Assembly (NCBI RefSeq): GCF_000002425.4
Contig: NC_037262.1
Location: 7,096,123-7,160,122, forward strand
Source of the DNA: Physcomitrium patens
Taxonomy: Eukaryota > Streptophyta > Bryopsida > Funariales > Funariaceae
DNA: 64,000 bases
Direction of reading: 5' to 3'
Below, one piece after another: positions 45,558-57,545 of the stretch. A model generated the notes under the pieces. It ran no database searches and had not been told where the DNA came from. It worked only from the letters and a program-made list of their open reading frames with translations. The position numbers were made by a program, and so were the translations under genes. Position 1 is the stretch's first letter. Every line of letters begins with the position of its first letter.

Positions 45558-45779
45558 CGTTATATGATTCCCTTTTACATACTATCACAATTTTTTTTGC
45601 TCTAGTCTTTGACTCTTCAAACATGTTGCTACCTTTGCTTAGTGTCTGGGTCATGATCTTGTTCTTCTTGCTGGCTCCTCACACATTAGCTGCTTGCTTA
45701 GAGCACTTTTTCCACTCTCTGCCTTGCTTGCTCTGAATACTTGATCCAGCCCTACTCCACCCTCTGCTTGCTCCCTGCT

Positions 45780-46045
45780 CCCTGCTGCGCCCCGAACTGC
45801 CGTCGAACAGACGCCGAACTGCCGTCGAATCCGCCGCTGCCACCCTGTCGCCGCTGTCCGCTGCCGCCCGCCGCCGTCGTCGCCCTAACGCCGCTGCCGC
45901 CGCCGTCGCCGCTGTCCGCTGCTGCCCGCCGCTGCCGCCCACCATTGCCAGCCACTGTTGTCCGCCGTTGCCCGCCGCCGCCCGCCGCTGCTGTCCGCCG
46001 CTGCCACCCTGCCGCCCTACCGCTACCTGCTGCCGCCATTTTATT
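45780..46045. repeat. GC-rich CCG/CTG-type low-complexity leader
   Basis: Degenerate repeat of units such as CCGCCGCTGCC between the plus-strand LTR and the gag-like region of the Copia element. It is sharply GC-rich against AT-rich surroundings. Confidence 0.8.
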
Positions 46046-46200
46046 GCTGCCTTAATCTACAACTCTTTCTCTTTAAAATATATATATATTTTAGTTTTTT
46101 TCAAGTTCAAGTTTATCATTTTATTTGACTTTATATTTTAAGATACGTTTTACTCAACTTTTCTACTTGATCTTGTATTTTCTTTATAGATTTATTTATA

Positions 46201-47280
46201 ATGAATGCTTCAACATCTTCAACTGCTTCTACTATGGTTCCTACTATTATCAGTGCATCCCAACATTTTCAAGCTCTTTTATTTCCACCATTGACTGTGG
46301 ATGGAAACAATTATCTATTATGGGCAAAAATGGCAAAAGCAAATTTATTTGTAGAACAACTCTCGGATGTCATTATGTTTGAAGAATCTCCTACAACAAG
46401 TATTTCTATATCTCCTGCTATTCATTGGAAAGCACTTCTTCTCCTTCGTCGTCATCTTGTACCTGCATTACAACATCAATATTTGGAAATGGAAGACCCT
46501 ACAAAACTTTGGAAGAATCTTAAATCTAGATTTGATCATCAAAAGACCATTTTTCTTCCACGTGCACGTCATAATTGGACACATTTACGTGTCTTGGATT
46601 TTCCACATTTAAATGCTTTTAATAGTGAAATGTATAGTATTGTCTCATAATTACGATTATGTACACAAAGCATTTCTGAAGAGGAAATGATTGAGAAAAC
46701 TCTCTCTACATTTCCTCATACATCTATTGTGCTTGCACAACAATACAGGAACATGAAATTTCAGAGTCATTCTGATCTCATGTCCTATCTACTTCTTGCG
46801 GAGAAGCAAAATGAACTACTTTTGCACAATGCAGAAGCTCGTCCTATTGGAACTACAGTTCCTGAATCTCATGCACTTAATATTTCAAAGTCTAAGAAGA
46901 AATTATATAAACATGGAAAACATGCTCATAAGTATCAAGGTAGTCATAGTCAAGACCATTTCTATCCATATGGAAAGAATAAACGTTCTACTATTAATTA
47001 TAGTAGAAAACAAAAATCAGAGATGCGTTCTTACCATAAGTGTGGAATGATTGGACATTTAGCACATGCGTGCCGTACTTCAGAATATTTTATTAAAATG
47101 TTTCAAGAAAATAAGAAATTACGAGCTAAGGCTCGTGAAGTTCATACCATGGATGCGTCCATGGATTCAATTGGTGTTGATGACTTAGAGGCTTACATGA
47201 CTGATAGAACCTCTAATGATGAATCAAATGATGCGCTCATTGATTCTGCAATAATACATACTATCTTGGAAGATAGATAA
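46201..47280 (+). pseudogene. Copia gag remnant
   Basis: Gag-like remnant of the fossil element. It includes a Copia-type capsid motif (DGNNYLLWAKMAKANL), a conserved WKNLKSRFDHQ-like stretch and a zinc knuckle near its end (KCGMIGHLAHAC). It is broken. Confidence 0.85.
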
Positions 47281-47410
47281 TTTTTTATTGAAAAATCTTC
47301 AACTTGGCAAACTAAAAATATGATGACCATGACTGGAGCAAATGCGTTTTGTTTCCAAGAGGGCACAGCGATGGTAAAATTACCTACAGGTTCCATCATA
47401 AAATGTAATC

Positions 47411-49470
47411 GACCACGACCACGACAACGACTCGCAAATCCGACCCAATTCGCAAATATCACTCTCCTCGCAGGGAAATCCCCACAAAATTAGAAAGCAG
47501 AAACCCACCACACCACACCCAATTCCCTCCTCCTCCTCCTCCTCAGATGAGCAAACAAATTGATGGACTGGTGGGTGGATCTGGTCTTAATCAATCAAGC
47601 TAGCCCTGGCACAGACGCAGAATCAGAAGCAGAGTAGTCCTCAATAATAAAGCCAACCAACATTGAAGGAGGAAGGAGGAAGAGGAAGTGGTCTCCGTCG
47701 TCGACATCGCTGCTGCTGCTGCTGCAGCTGCCTAAAGTTTGTCGCCCAAGACGAAGTATAAATATATTTCATGCATGCACGCACGCTGTCTGGTTTTTTC
47801 CTTCTCTTTCTCATCAGTGCTTTTTTAAGGTTTTATTTGTTAAAACTTTTCTTACATATTGGAGTGTGTTTTGTGGGGTTGTTTTTTTCGTAATTTCTTC
47901 GAGGATCGCTTTTTGCTGGCGACAATGAGTGAGTCTTGCTGTGATGACAGCATTGACTGCTTCTCATAAAGACGTAGGCCGATATAGACGGGATCGTTGT
48001 AATTGCGTTCATCGTCCTGGTGCGGTGACGTCCGAAGGTCTCCGTTGGGTTGCATGCTTCACTTGCACACCCCCCCCCCCCCACTCCCCACACGCGTGAG
48101 AGCAGCAGCGCCACGGCCCCACTTTCTGAGCTTCCTTCGGGTTTGTGGAGCTTGCTGATGCTGTTGCTGGTGGTGTCCTCGAGCAAGTATAGTGAACGAT
48201 AAGGTAATGGGCTTTGCGGGTGCTTCTGTTATCTGTACTCGGGTACGGATTTAGAGGTTTTCTATGCTACGTTTTCGAGGCGGGTTAATCGAAATTGGGT
48301 TTGGGCAGCGAGTTTGTGCTGCAACAGGAGCCTTCGGTTTCGTTTTCCGTCTCTTGGAGTAGGTGGATTGGTTTTACCATGGGAGAGTGTGCGCTTGTCA
48401 TGAAGTTGTGAGCGAGAAACGCGTGTTTGAATTGATCAACGGGGTACGGTAGGGGTCCATTCCTGTGGCTCCTAGCTCCTTCCAGTGTTTTGTGGAAGCA
48501 GAGTAGGAAAGCAATCGCAGCTTATCAAGTTTCTATGAAGCGAGGGTTAGTGTTCGTGGGACAGTGTTTCGATCATCCCTTGTACAAATGTGAGGATCCT
48601 TGTCCTGCAGTAATAATACGCGGACAGACGCAGTCTTATGGTTACAGCACAGGTCATTTGTAATTTTTGTTTTGACTTCGAGCGTATGTCTTTGAAGAGC
48701 TCTTGCGATCTGTGAATTTAAACCCTCAGTATTGTGACGCAGTATTTAAGACACAAACAGGTTAATATTTTCCTCTTCATCCTTTAGTCTTAGCAGTGTG
48801 TACTCAAGTTGGTAACGTAGCGATTGGACCTGCGAAAGGATTCTTCTGAAGGTTGTAAAGACAGTTACATGTTAGAATTATGATTATCTTCTATCTTGGA
48901 GGCACTTTTGATGTCGATTATATAATCACCAATTGCTTCCTGGAATTCGGCCACACGGTGTGTGCGCTCGTTGGGAAGAGTGTGGAATTGTGAGGTGATT
49001 TCACAGTTTTCGAGAGCACATTTTGTAGTAGGCATGAGTGAAGTCGAGGATGGCCGGGACGGTCGCTGATTTCTGTCTCCCATATTGATGAAGAGATTTG
49101 ACTTAGTCGTGATCGGGTTTCCTTACGAATTCGAACACTTGAAGTTATTATATGGCATAGTCGAATCTCGAATTTGTAGTCCTTGGGTGCTCGGATTGCG
49201 CTTAGTCGTGCTCCGGGTAGCAAATTTGTTGGAAGTTTGATAAACGTCCGGTACTTCTGGGGGCTTGAAGAAGGCAGCGTGGGAGTGTAAAGCTATAGAT
49301 GTATCTGCAGTCTAATTCTTTAATCTGCCGTTTTCATTCGAGCCTACGATTGCCGTAATCATCATGCTCGTATGCATTTGTAGAGCTTTTTCCTAAATTT
49401 TTATTGATTCAAGTTTGATGTGCAGCTATTAGCTATTAGCTATTAGTGTTGAGAACAAGTATTACACAAA
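47411..49470 (+). other. Promoter and 5' leader of the ArfGAP gene
   Basis: Includes a (CTC)n tract near 47,527, a (CTG)n tract near 47,710 and a C run near 48,068. A 5' leader intron ends at the tgcag of 49,421-49,425. The leader exon 49,426-49,470 opens with three copies of the seven-base unit ctattag and then leads to the start codon. No other gene is supported. Confidence 0.5.
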
Positions 49471-52400
49471 ATGGGTAGTCGGAGAGAAGATGAGAAAAAT
49501 GAAGCCACCATCCGACGTTTGCTCAAGATCCCGGAGAACAAAAGGTGTATCAATTGCAACAGTTTGGTCAGTTGCTCTTCCTCAACGTTTTGTTGGCTGA
49601 ATCGTCAAATTTGAATATTTTTATTAATTATCTTCTTTTTTTTGGGGGGGGGGGTTGATATCACATGTTTAGCTCCTGTTAATTTGAAGAGCTGATTAAG
49701 ATGAGAATGTCAGTTGGTGCAGCCAAAAATAAAACCTAATTTTATTTCTGTTTACCATAATTTTTTCAGAAAGTATTTTTTTGGCAAACAGTTTAAACGC
49801 AGTTAGTAATGCTACTCATTTAAGTTTATAACCATGTACCATCTTCTTGAATTTAGTCAAAAAAATTCTGTTCATTTTTTTCCTTCACTAATTTTGCAGG
49901 GTCCTCAATATGTATGCACAACTTTTGCTACCTTCGTCTGCACACAATGTAGTGGTATCCAGTAAGTTTTTAATTCCAGACTATTGTTTCGTGCATCTAA
50001 TCTCTGATAGAGTGCAAAGTCAGAGCACCTTGCTTTAGTTCAAGTTTTCAAACAGGGTTCTGTGTCCTCTCTACATTCTCCATGTTGGTTGCATCAAATC
50101 ACTTCATCGTAGTGTGCACTTGTTCAATAGGGTTGAATTCAGGAATGAAACATTGATGGCTTAAAGTGTACAGCAGTGTTGGCCATAGCTACCTGTTGAA
50201 ATAGGAAGACGTTTGTGCCTTTTTTGTTCAAGACTAGTCTATTCACACATGGATCTTTAGAGTCACTGATCTGGTGTGGTAGTTGAGCATTTGTTTGATG
50301 TTAAACGATATGACACTTGAGGAAGCAGCAGATGACTAACATTTGGAAGTGAGTCATTGCCAAAATGATTCGACTGAGAATGCTCTGGTATGTACAGTCG
50401 AGAATTTTCACATCGTATAAAGTCAATTTCTATGGCAAAGTTTACTGCAGCAGAAGTTGCCGCTCTGCAAGCTGGTGGTAATGAGGTAAAATCCAAGAGG
50501 AGAATTGTAGCAGTTCAAGTATTTTTACTATTTCATGTTGAATTGTCATTGAGTTCAATGGGGAAGTAGGAGTTTGTATGTAGAAGTTCTAAACTTGCTT
50601 GCTCTAAGTGTACTGGTTCTTACCTTCAAATGATACTTGATTATTTATTTATTTATTTATATTTTTATGAAAAGAATTCCGCATTCAATGAGTGCTTCAT
50701 TAATACTCTTTTTGATATTTCTTTTGGATCCCTTGACAGCGAGCTAAGAAAACTTTCTTTCGGAGTATGGATCCAGATCGGATGTATCATTCTGATAGTG
50801 GGCAAGTCTTACCAGTCTTGGTTTCGTTTTCGTTTTCGTTTTCGATTTAATTTATTATTATTATTATTATTATTATTTTGCAGCATAAGCGATGCACAGC
50901 CATGTATTGTATTATGGCAATCTTGTCAGAAGATTTCTTAGCTGATCAAATTTTGTTATTTCAGGAGCCTAGATAAGCTGCGGGATTTCATCAATCGAGT
51001 ATACGAGAAGAGGCTTTACACAGGGGATAGGCCTCGTACTGTTCAGCAGGTTACTTTTTTAAACATGCAATTTCAGTCGTGACACACAAATCTTATGTGG
51101 CTAGAAGTCAAACCTGTCCTAAAATGCAGAAACTGAATATAGACAGGATTTTAGTGTGTTCCAATTTGCTCAGTTGGTAGAAAGCAATTTAAAATTTTAT
51201 TGAGTGTTACATCGATTAATCACCGTGTTGAAAAGTGAAAGTTTCTGCGACATTAAATTTAGCTACGTCTTGATAGGAGGTAACTGCTGTGGAACTGCGC
51301 CGGCCTGATATAAAGGTGGAACGGCAACCTGATTTTCGAAGCCTTTCTTTGGATGACCATGTGGCTTCCAAGGAGTCAGTCAATAGACTGAAACCAGACA
51401 CCATTCGAAATTCTGTTGATAATAGGATCAGTCCCAAGTATGTAGGTAGTCCTCAAGCAGTTCCACGGCCAACTCGTCTCAGTTATGATGAGAATGAAGA
51501 AAAGTCTCCCAAAAGTAACGGTAGTCGAGACAGGCGCAACTCGTCTCGACCATTCAGCTTAAGAGATTTTGACATAACACCTCCTCCTGCTCAGTCTATT
51601 ACAGACATTCTTGGAGACATTCCAGGATTACGAATTGAAGTTTATAAAGTTCCCAAAGGGGAGCACCCACCCGATCATTCCAAGGGAGCTGCAGTAAGTA
51701 TTCTGCCTAGGTTAGAAACAGTGATCGATAATATTACTTTCATATTTTGATGTCATGAAGAACCGTAATCAGCCCTCAGATGCCTTGTGGATAAATCAAA
51801 TTCCTACTTTGTCAATATTGAGAATTCACTTTCCTTACGTGTTTCTTATAGATCAAGTGTGCGCCAATATTTCAAACCACTGGTATGAGGAAGTGTGCTG
51901 GTTGTGCTGCGAGTAATAACAATCGATTGTTTCTTTCGCGTTTCAGGTTGATGCGCGCAACGCAATGCAGTCTCAGAGTTTTAGAGCTGTAGGAAATGAT
52001 ACGGTGACTCCAGCTCCGGATCAAAAAAGAGTAATCTCAGCTAGCTTAATAGACATGAATGGAGAAACTGAAGCAACACCAGTTTCACGTGGAATAGATG
52101 ACCCGTTTGTAGAAACCTCTCAGGTTTCACCGTCGACCAGTGACAGTTGGGCCATGTTCAACACATCCTCCTCCTCGCCAGCACGACCTGGTTATCCCGC
52201 CTCTAAAAGTGAGATTAGTCAATCAGTTGACCCTGGATGGGGTCAACAGTCGAGCAGCTTGGATTCTTGGTCTAGCTTCGGAACACCAAGTCCACAGGTA
52301 AGAAACTCTAACAAGATACCTGTGTAGGGAACTATTGCACGGTTTGACCGGCTCGCTGTTGCTTTGTACTTGAGAGGGATTGTACCAAAGATCGCCCGAC

Positions 52401-54373
52401 ACTTCGAATTGTTAAATGCGGTTCTGAAGGTTCCACTTATGTCTTTCATTTTGGTCTTACTGGCAGGCGGCCTCTAATCAGGAACATTTTACCGCGACAC
52501 CCTTAAGTGTATCTCAAAACATATCAGGTGTTGTGCAACCTCAAAGGCAGAGACGCGAGCTTCCTAAAGTACTGCTTCGTTTATGCACTCCCTGCACAAT
52601 TCAACAGTTTTTCTACATTTGCTTTGGCTGCCCCTGGAATGTCTTCACTCTTTTCTTTCTTTGCAGCATGTTTTGCGAATGAAAGAAATACTTCTGTCAA
52701 GACGCTTTTGTTACTTCTATATCCTATCCTGATCGTCTAACAGACGGCTCCTATTGCTTTTTAACAGGATTGTGTTTTCTATAAGGCATTATTTCAGGAG
52801 AATTGTATGTCAATGTTGTCGACATTTACTTTGTTCGGTGTAATCAGTTTTGTACGTAAGATGTACATAAAGGTTTCAGGAGCTAATAAAGAGATTGTTT
52901 TTATGTCAAGCAGGATTTTTTTGCGCCTTCGTTTGAAGATGTTCGTCAGATCAACTTGGATATGCATAGACCCCATCAGATGCAGCCTGCATTCCGTCCC
53001 CCGCAATTAGATGCTCCCTTCGAGTCTTTTTACAATATGGTATATTCTTCTAATGCACGTGTTTTTTCTTTGGTGTTCTTTTTACAAACTCGACGGCGCT
53101 GATGGTATCCTTGAGTTCATGTAGTGCGTTGATTTTTTTTCAATCTCAATTTTATTCTTGGTCAGTCGGTTGCAGAAAAACACACCGAATTTGTGAAATA
53201 CTGATGACAACTCCTTTGTGCTATTCGTAGTAGCATAGAATGTTGCTTCTTTTTGCTTGCTGATGTATGCTTGACAAATTTTTCGTTTCAATAGGTGCTT
53301 ATGTGAATTTATAGGATAGCACTTAGTTTTGTGTGCTTTTTCTTCCTGAAAATCTTAACTTAAATACCAGACCGGCTAGTCGGTTTCCTAGCTTTAACAT
53401 ATTTGCTCTATGTTTAACAGCCTCCTTCAACATCATTTCAAACCCAAGATCTGACTCAATTTCAGTTTTCACCCCAAATGCAACCGCAACCAGTAGAGTC
53501 ATCTCAGCAGATGCAATCGCAGCTACCAACTTTCACACAAAGGTCTCGAAATCCATTTGATGACGATTTTGAGGACAACTCTTCAAGTGTGATCTCGAGT
53601 GCCACTACTGGTTTTAGCATGCAGGTACGACCGACACACGCGCAGACACACCCACACATATAGATATAGATGTTATCTTTTTGTTGTTGTAGGGTTAATC
53701 TTTTAGTGTCAGCAACACTCTCAATGTAATCAATGTACTTGAGGATTATATGGCAGCTCGAAGGTCGAAGCTGATGAAGAGCAACCTCATGTCTTGGCAC
53801 TGGAAAAAGGTGTGTCATTGACCTCTATGTCTTTACTAAGAGGTTGGGTGTTGCATTCACCTGTTATAACAGTTTCCAAACATGGATTCACTGCGAGAAG
53901 CGCTATCCCCAGCAATGTCTATGAGTAGTGGGGTTTCTACTACGGGTGCTGTTCCACAGAACTTACCTACCAATGTGGCTTCAAATGAATTTGGACATTC
54001 CTTCACACAGCTTCATAATAATTTTTCCCCTTCAGGGGCTTTCAACTTCAGCCCAAATCAGTCCATATCATCTTTCCAGATATCTCCCGAGTAAGTCATG
54101 CCACTTGATTGATATTTTCTCTACTCTTTATTATGTATTCTCTTTATCAATTGTGTTGAGCGCCATGGAGGTTGCACGTTTGAAGCTTGAGGGTAATTGT
54201 TCGAACTCGATCATTCTGATCTATTTCTGCAACTCATGTTTTGCAGGCAGCCTAATGTTTCTGGAGGGTACGCGTCCACGCACATCTCTGGTCAGGAGGG
54301 TCCCTATTCCAGCAACCAATTTTACTCGCAAAACATCGTTCGTCCGGCTGGTGGCGGTAATCCCTTTGGTTAA
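49471..54373 (+). CDS. AGD14: ADP-ribosylation factor GTPase-activating protein, AGD14 type
   Basis: Stimulates GTP hydrolysis on small ARF GTPases in vesicle traffic. It is the plant relative of animal AGFG. Predicted 645 residues from twelve coding exons: 49471-49566, 49900-49961, 50398-50485, 50740-50801, 50965-51049, 51277-51693, 51947-52297, 52467-52568, 52914-53039, 53421-53624, 53873-54090 and 54247-54373, all joining in phase. The N-terminus is a full ArfGAP zinc finger, C26-x2-C29-x16-C46-x2-C49, followed by the arginine finger at about R54 (GIHREFSHRIKS) and the RVYEKRLYTG region. The rest is a long Ser/Gln/Pro-rich tail with an RNPFDDDF motif, ending GGGNPFG as in plant AGD14 proteins as I recall them. 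The intron after 50801 uses a GC donor instead of GT. The symbol follows the Arabidopsis family name and is used by analogy. Confidence 0.93.
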
Positions 54374-57300
54374 TATACCAGCCTTTCGTTGTGGGTGTCA
54401 ATGATCCCTCGGCATTCGACTCCTCGTCAAAGCGAAGGAGCATAGTCAAACACTTTGTGCTCCTTTTTCACGCATCTTAGAATTAAAAGTACTGGAGCTG
54501 TATTCGATCAGCAGTAGATGAAGGCTTGTATTTTTCTGGAGACTGTTTTCTCTTTTTATTGTTAAAGCTGGACAGTTCTCAACGTCGATGAAAGGTTTAA
54601 ATATAGATATGACAGGGATGACCCATCTGAAGATGGTATGCGTTGTAGGCGACACTTGATTGCTTATTCTCTAAGATGACACGTGTCTCTGTGAGATATA
54701 ATGTATTTGAGGATGAGCTGCCTCGTCAGCCTGATGATTGTTTATAATTTAGAAAAAAAATCAAACATCCGCTGCAAATATGGTACGCAAATTTCATCAT
54801 TACTAGAATACAAGTTGTCTTTCTATCCACATGATTATATCAAGGTTTTACAAGTTTGAGAATTCTTGATTTTTGGTGTTACAAGCATTTCTTTATAAAT
54901 ATATGAATATCTATGCACAACATCCTCATGATATTTTGGCCACTAAATGTTGTTACATTTTGTATTATGTCCTATTAATCATAGATACAATACAATTTTA
55001 TGGGAGTTCTAAATTTAGAACTCCCATAAAATTGCAAAAAAGAAGATATCTTTTTAGTTTCTTCTTGACTAGGACAAGGCTCTTATAGCAAAGTGTATGT
55101 CTTATTTGGTGCATGTTTGGAGCATTTTATATTTAGTATATTCTACAACTTGAAAGAATAACAAATTTATTTACATTTTTAAATTTTTTAGAAAAGCAAA
55201 CTAATTGTGGGTTTAGATGTAGATGCATATGTGTTTCCATTTCTCTACATCTTTACAAGTTCATGCTTATTTTATCAATATTAAATTCTTCTATTATATT
55301 AGTTTTTATTTCTAATAAATTTATTTATTTTATTTTATTATATTAAAACATTAACTTTTATCAAGAAATAGAATCAATAATTGTACTAACAAATCAAATA
55401 TTATTCTTATACACAAAGTATCAAAAGAATACAAGTCTTTCAAATATAATAATTTCTTATGAATCCTAACTCCTAAAAGTGTCTCTCTATATATATACAC
55501 ACATATAGCAATAAAACTTGTATTTTTTAATTGTACTTGTTAGATAAAATTTTAATTGACAAAAGAATGTTAATATTTTATTGTTTGGTCAAACAAAACA
55601 TTTTAATTTGCTTATAATTAATAGATACTTAAATTCTTTAATAAAAAGTGGCATATCTATTTAATAAAATATATCATATTATTGGTGATCCAAGCACCTC
55701 TTTAAAAAATTACTTGTAAAAAGATAAAATGATGTAAAAAAAAAACACACCAAAGACATTACCAAGTTTTTGAATGTTTGTCATTGATCATACTATTAGA
55801 AAAAAAATCACTCATTTATTATTAAATTATTTTTTAAGGACATAAATATTATCACATTTAAATTAAAATTTAATAAGAATGTAATTTTAATAACAATAAA
55901 CTTTCCAACCACTTGTTACAATTGTTTTTAAAATTATGTTTTGTGTTGGAATAAACACTATTTATATCAATATGTGTCAAAACTACACAAATAAAAGATA
56001 TACAAAACAGTAATACTATATTTAGAAGTATTGGTACAAATGTAAAATGCAGAAAATGTTCATGATTATCTTTCCAGTATTCAAAAATTTTAAAAAACAT
56101 ATTTATTATGTAGTATTTCTGTTTACAATTTTAAAGTTGCACCAATTTTTAATTACTTGCAGTCATAATTTTTTTTTAAATCCGTTGTTGTATTAACATA
56201 TTTTTAATCATATACTATACTATACTACACATACATACATACACACAAAAATAAATAAATACAGTTTTTTTTGTATTGAGATCATAATATTAATAAGCAA
56301 TTAAACGCTATAAAAGCACCACATGTCTAACAACTGTTCATCACGACTACAAAACCTGACAAAACAAACGAATGTGACAAAAAAGGACAAAATGCAAAGC
56401 CACCATAAAGACAACCCCGGACTTCACCCAATCATGTAGTTGTATTTTCAATCCACAGATGTGCTTCTCTAAAGAGTCAAGCTCAAGAGACCGAACAAAA
56501 ATTCCCTTAACAGTACAGGTGGCCCAATTCCCTTCCAATGCATTGATCATTTGACACTTTCGAATTTCCTAAATTGAGGATCTAAAAACAAATTCCTTCA
56601 CACACCTTTGGCAATAATCATTTCTAAAATAATGAAATATGAAAATTCTTCACAGAATATACTTTAGTACTCCAATTATTTTGAACAATGATCCTCTCTT
56701 ACCAGTAGCTTTTTTCGGCATTTTCTTGTATCCAGTTTCCTCCTTGGACACTTTCTCAAAACAAAATAATGGACAGATTAGAGATAACCAGAAAATTGTG
56801 CTTAATCTGCACAGACACGGCTTTGAAGCAGTGATGTAGGCGGTCTGTCAAAGCCAATGGACACTCCAGTTAAACAATATTCTCGCAATCTAGGCACTTC
56901 TGGATGTTTGCCGATCTGCAAATTGACCGCTTCCCGTGTTTGAGGTACAGACGAGCACGACAGTAATCAGAAATGTATGAGGTACAATTTGACACTGCAG
57001 ACAAGGTGAACTGGAATGCAGTATATTCCAACCAAACTGGATTCATGGATAGAAAATCACGAGGACAGCATTACAATTCAATCGACAGCAGACGGGCACC
57101 TGGTGAAAATTATTTATGTCACATTTTTACTGCTAAATGGACATGCTTTAGGAATCTAAACTATGCAAAGATGTATGCTAATAGAAGCCCACTCGTCGGA
57201 ACCCAGGATGGGTCTGCTTCCAAGTGGGTGAGGAGGCCGTGTCCACTACGAAAAATCATGTTTATGTTGTCACTCCATAGCCACTGTGGCGATAGCTACC

Positions 57301-57545
57301 AAGTGAACTCATCTGTTCCTCTGTCAAGACTAGTCAGAGAGAAGGAAGTCGCCTACATGTTGCAAGCTCAAACCGCATAACGCAACAAAAGCTGTCGGTT
57401 GTTGCAATGTAACACGCTTGGTTGCTCCAGAAAAATAGGAATCCCCCTCTGCATACAAACGTCGACTGCTAGGTTAGACTACACTGAAACTCTCGACACT
57501 TAGCGACTCTATCAACGGGCGAGGACCACTGCTCTCGTTCATCAT
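54374..57545. other. Intergenic region, AT-rich centre
   Basis: 3' flank of the ArfGAP gene on the left, strongly AT-rich DNA at about 54,750-56,300, then GC-balanced DNA that probably includes the 3' UTR of transketolase. Open frames at 56,347-56,550 (-) and 56,973-57,380 (+) have no recognisable motif. Confidence 0.5.
54993..55034. repeat. Perfect 42-bp palindrome
   Basis: Two 21-base arms, left arm caattttatgggagttctaa plus a, are exact reverse complements with no spacer. It lies in AT-rich intergenic DNA. Confidence 0.95.

Larger units (their letters stand above)
44338..47410 (+). mobile_element. Broken Copia LTR retrotransposon, rearranged
   Basis: Fossil Ty1/Copia-type element. Its two LTRs both run TGTTGAG to CTCAACA but lie in opposite directions: 44,338-44,588 on the minus strand and 45,283-45,557 on the plus strand. 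A gag-like region with one zinc knuckle follows the plus-strand LTR (about 46,201-47,280). The end of a Copia RNase H region lies on the minus strand at 44,799-45,155, and a polypurine tract stands just before the minus-strand LTR. The same five bases, GTTTC, flank the outer side of each LTR when each is read in its own direction, which fits one insertion that was rearranged afterwards. By eye the LTRs match at roughly nine in ten positions apart from one diverged stretch, so the copy is not young. It is broken by at least several lesions and most of pol is absent. The right edge is uncertain. Confidence 0.85.

Noticed and set aside
56973-57380. A 135-codon plus-strand open frame beside transketolase
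   Set aside because: No recognisable domain. It lies in the probable 3' flank of the gene on the other strand and lacks splice or promoter support.
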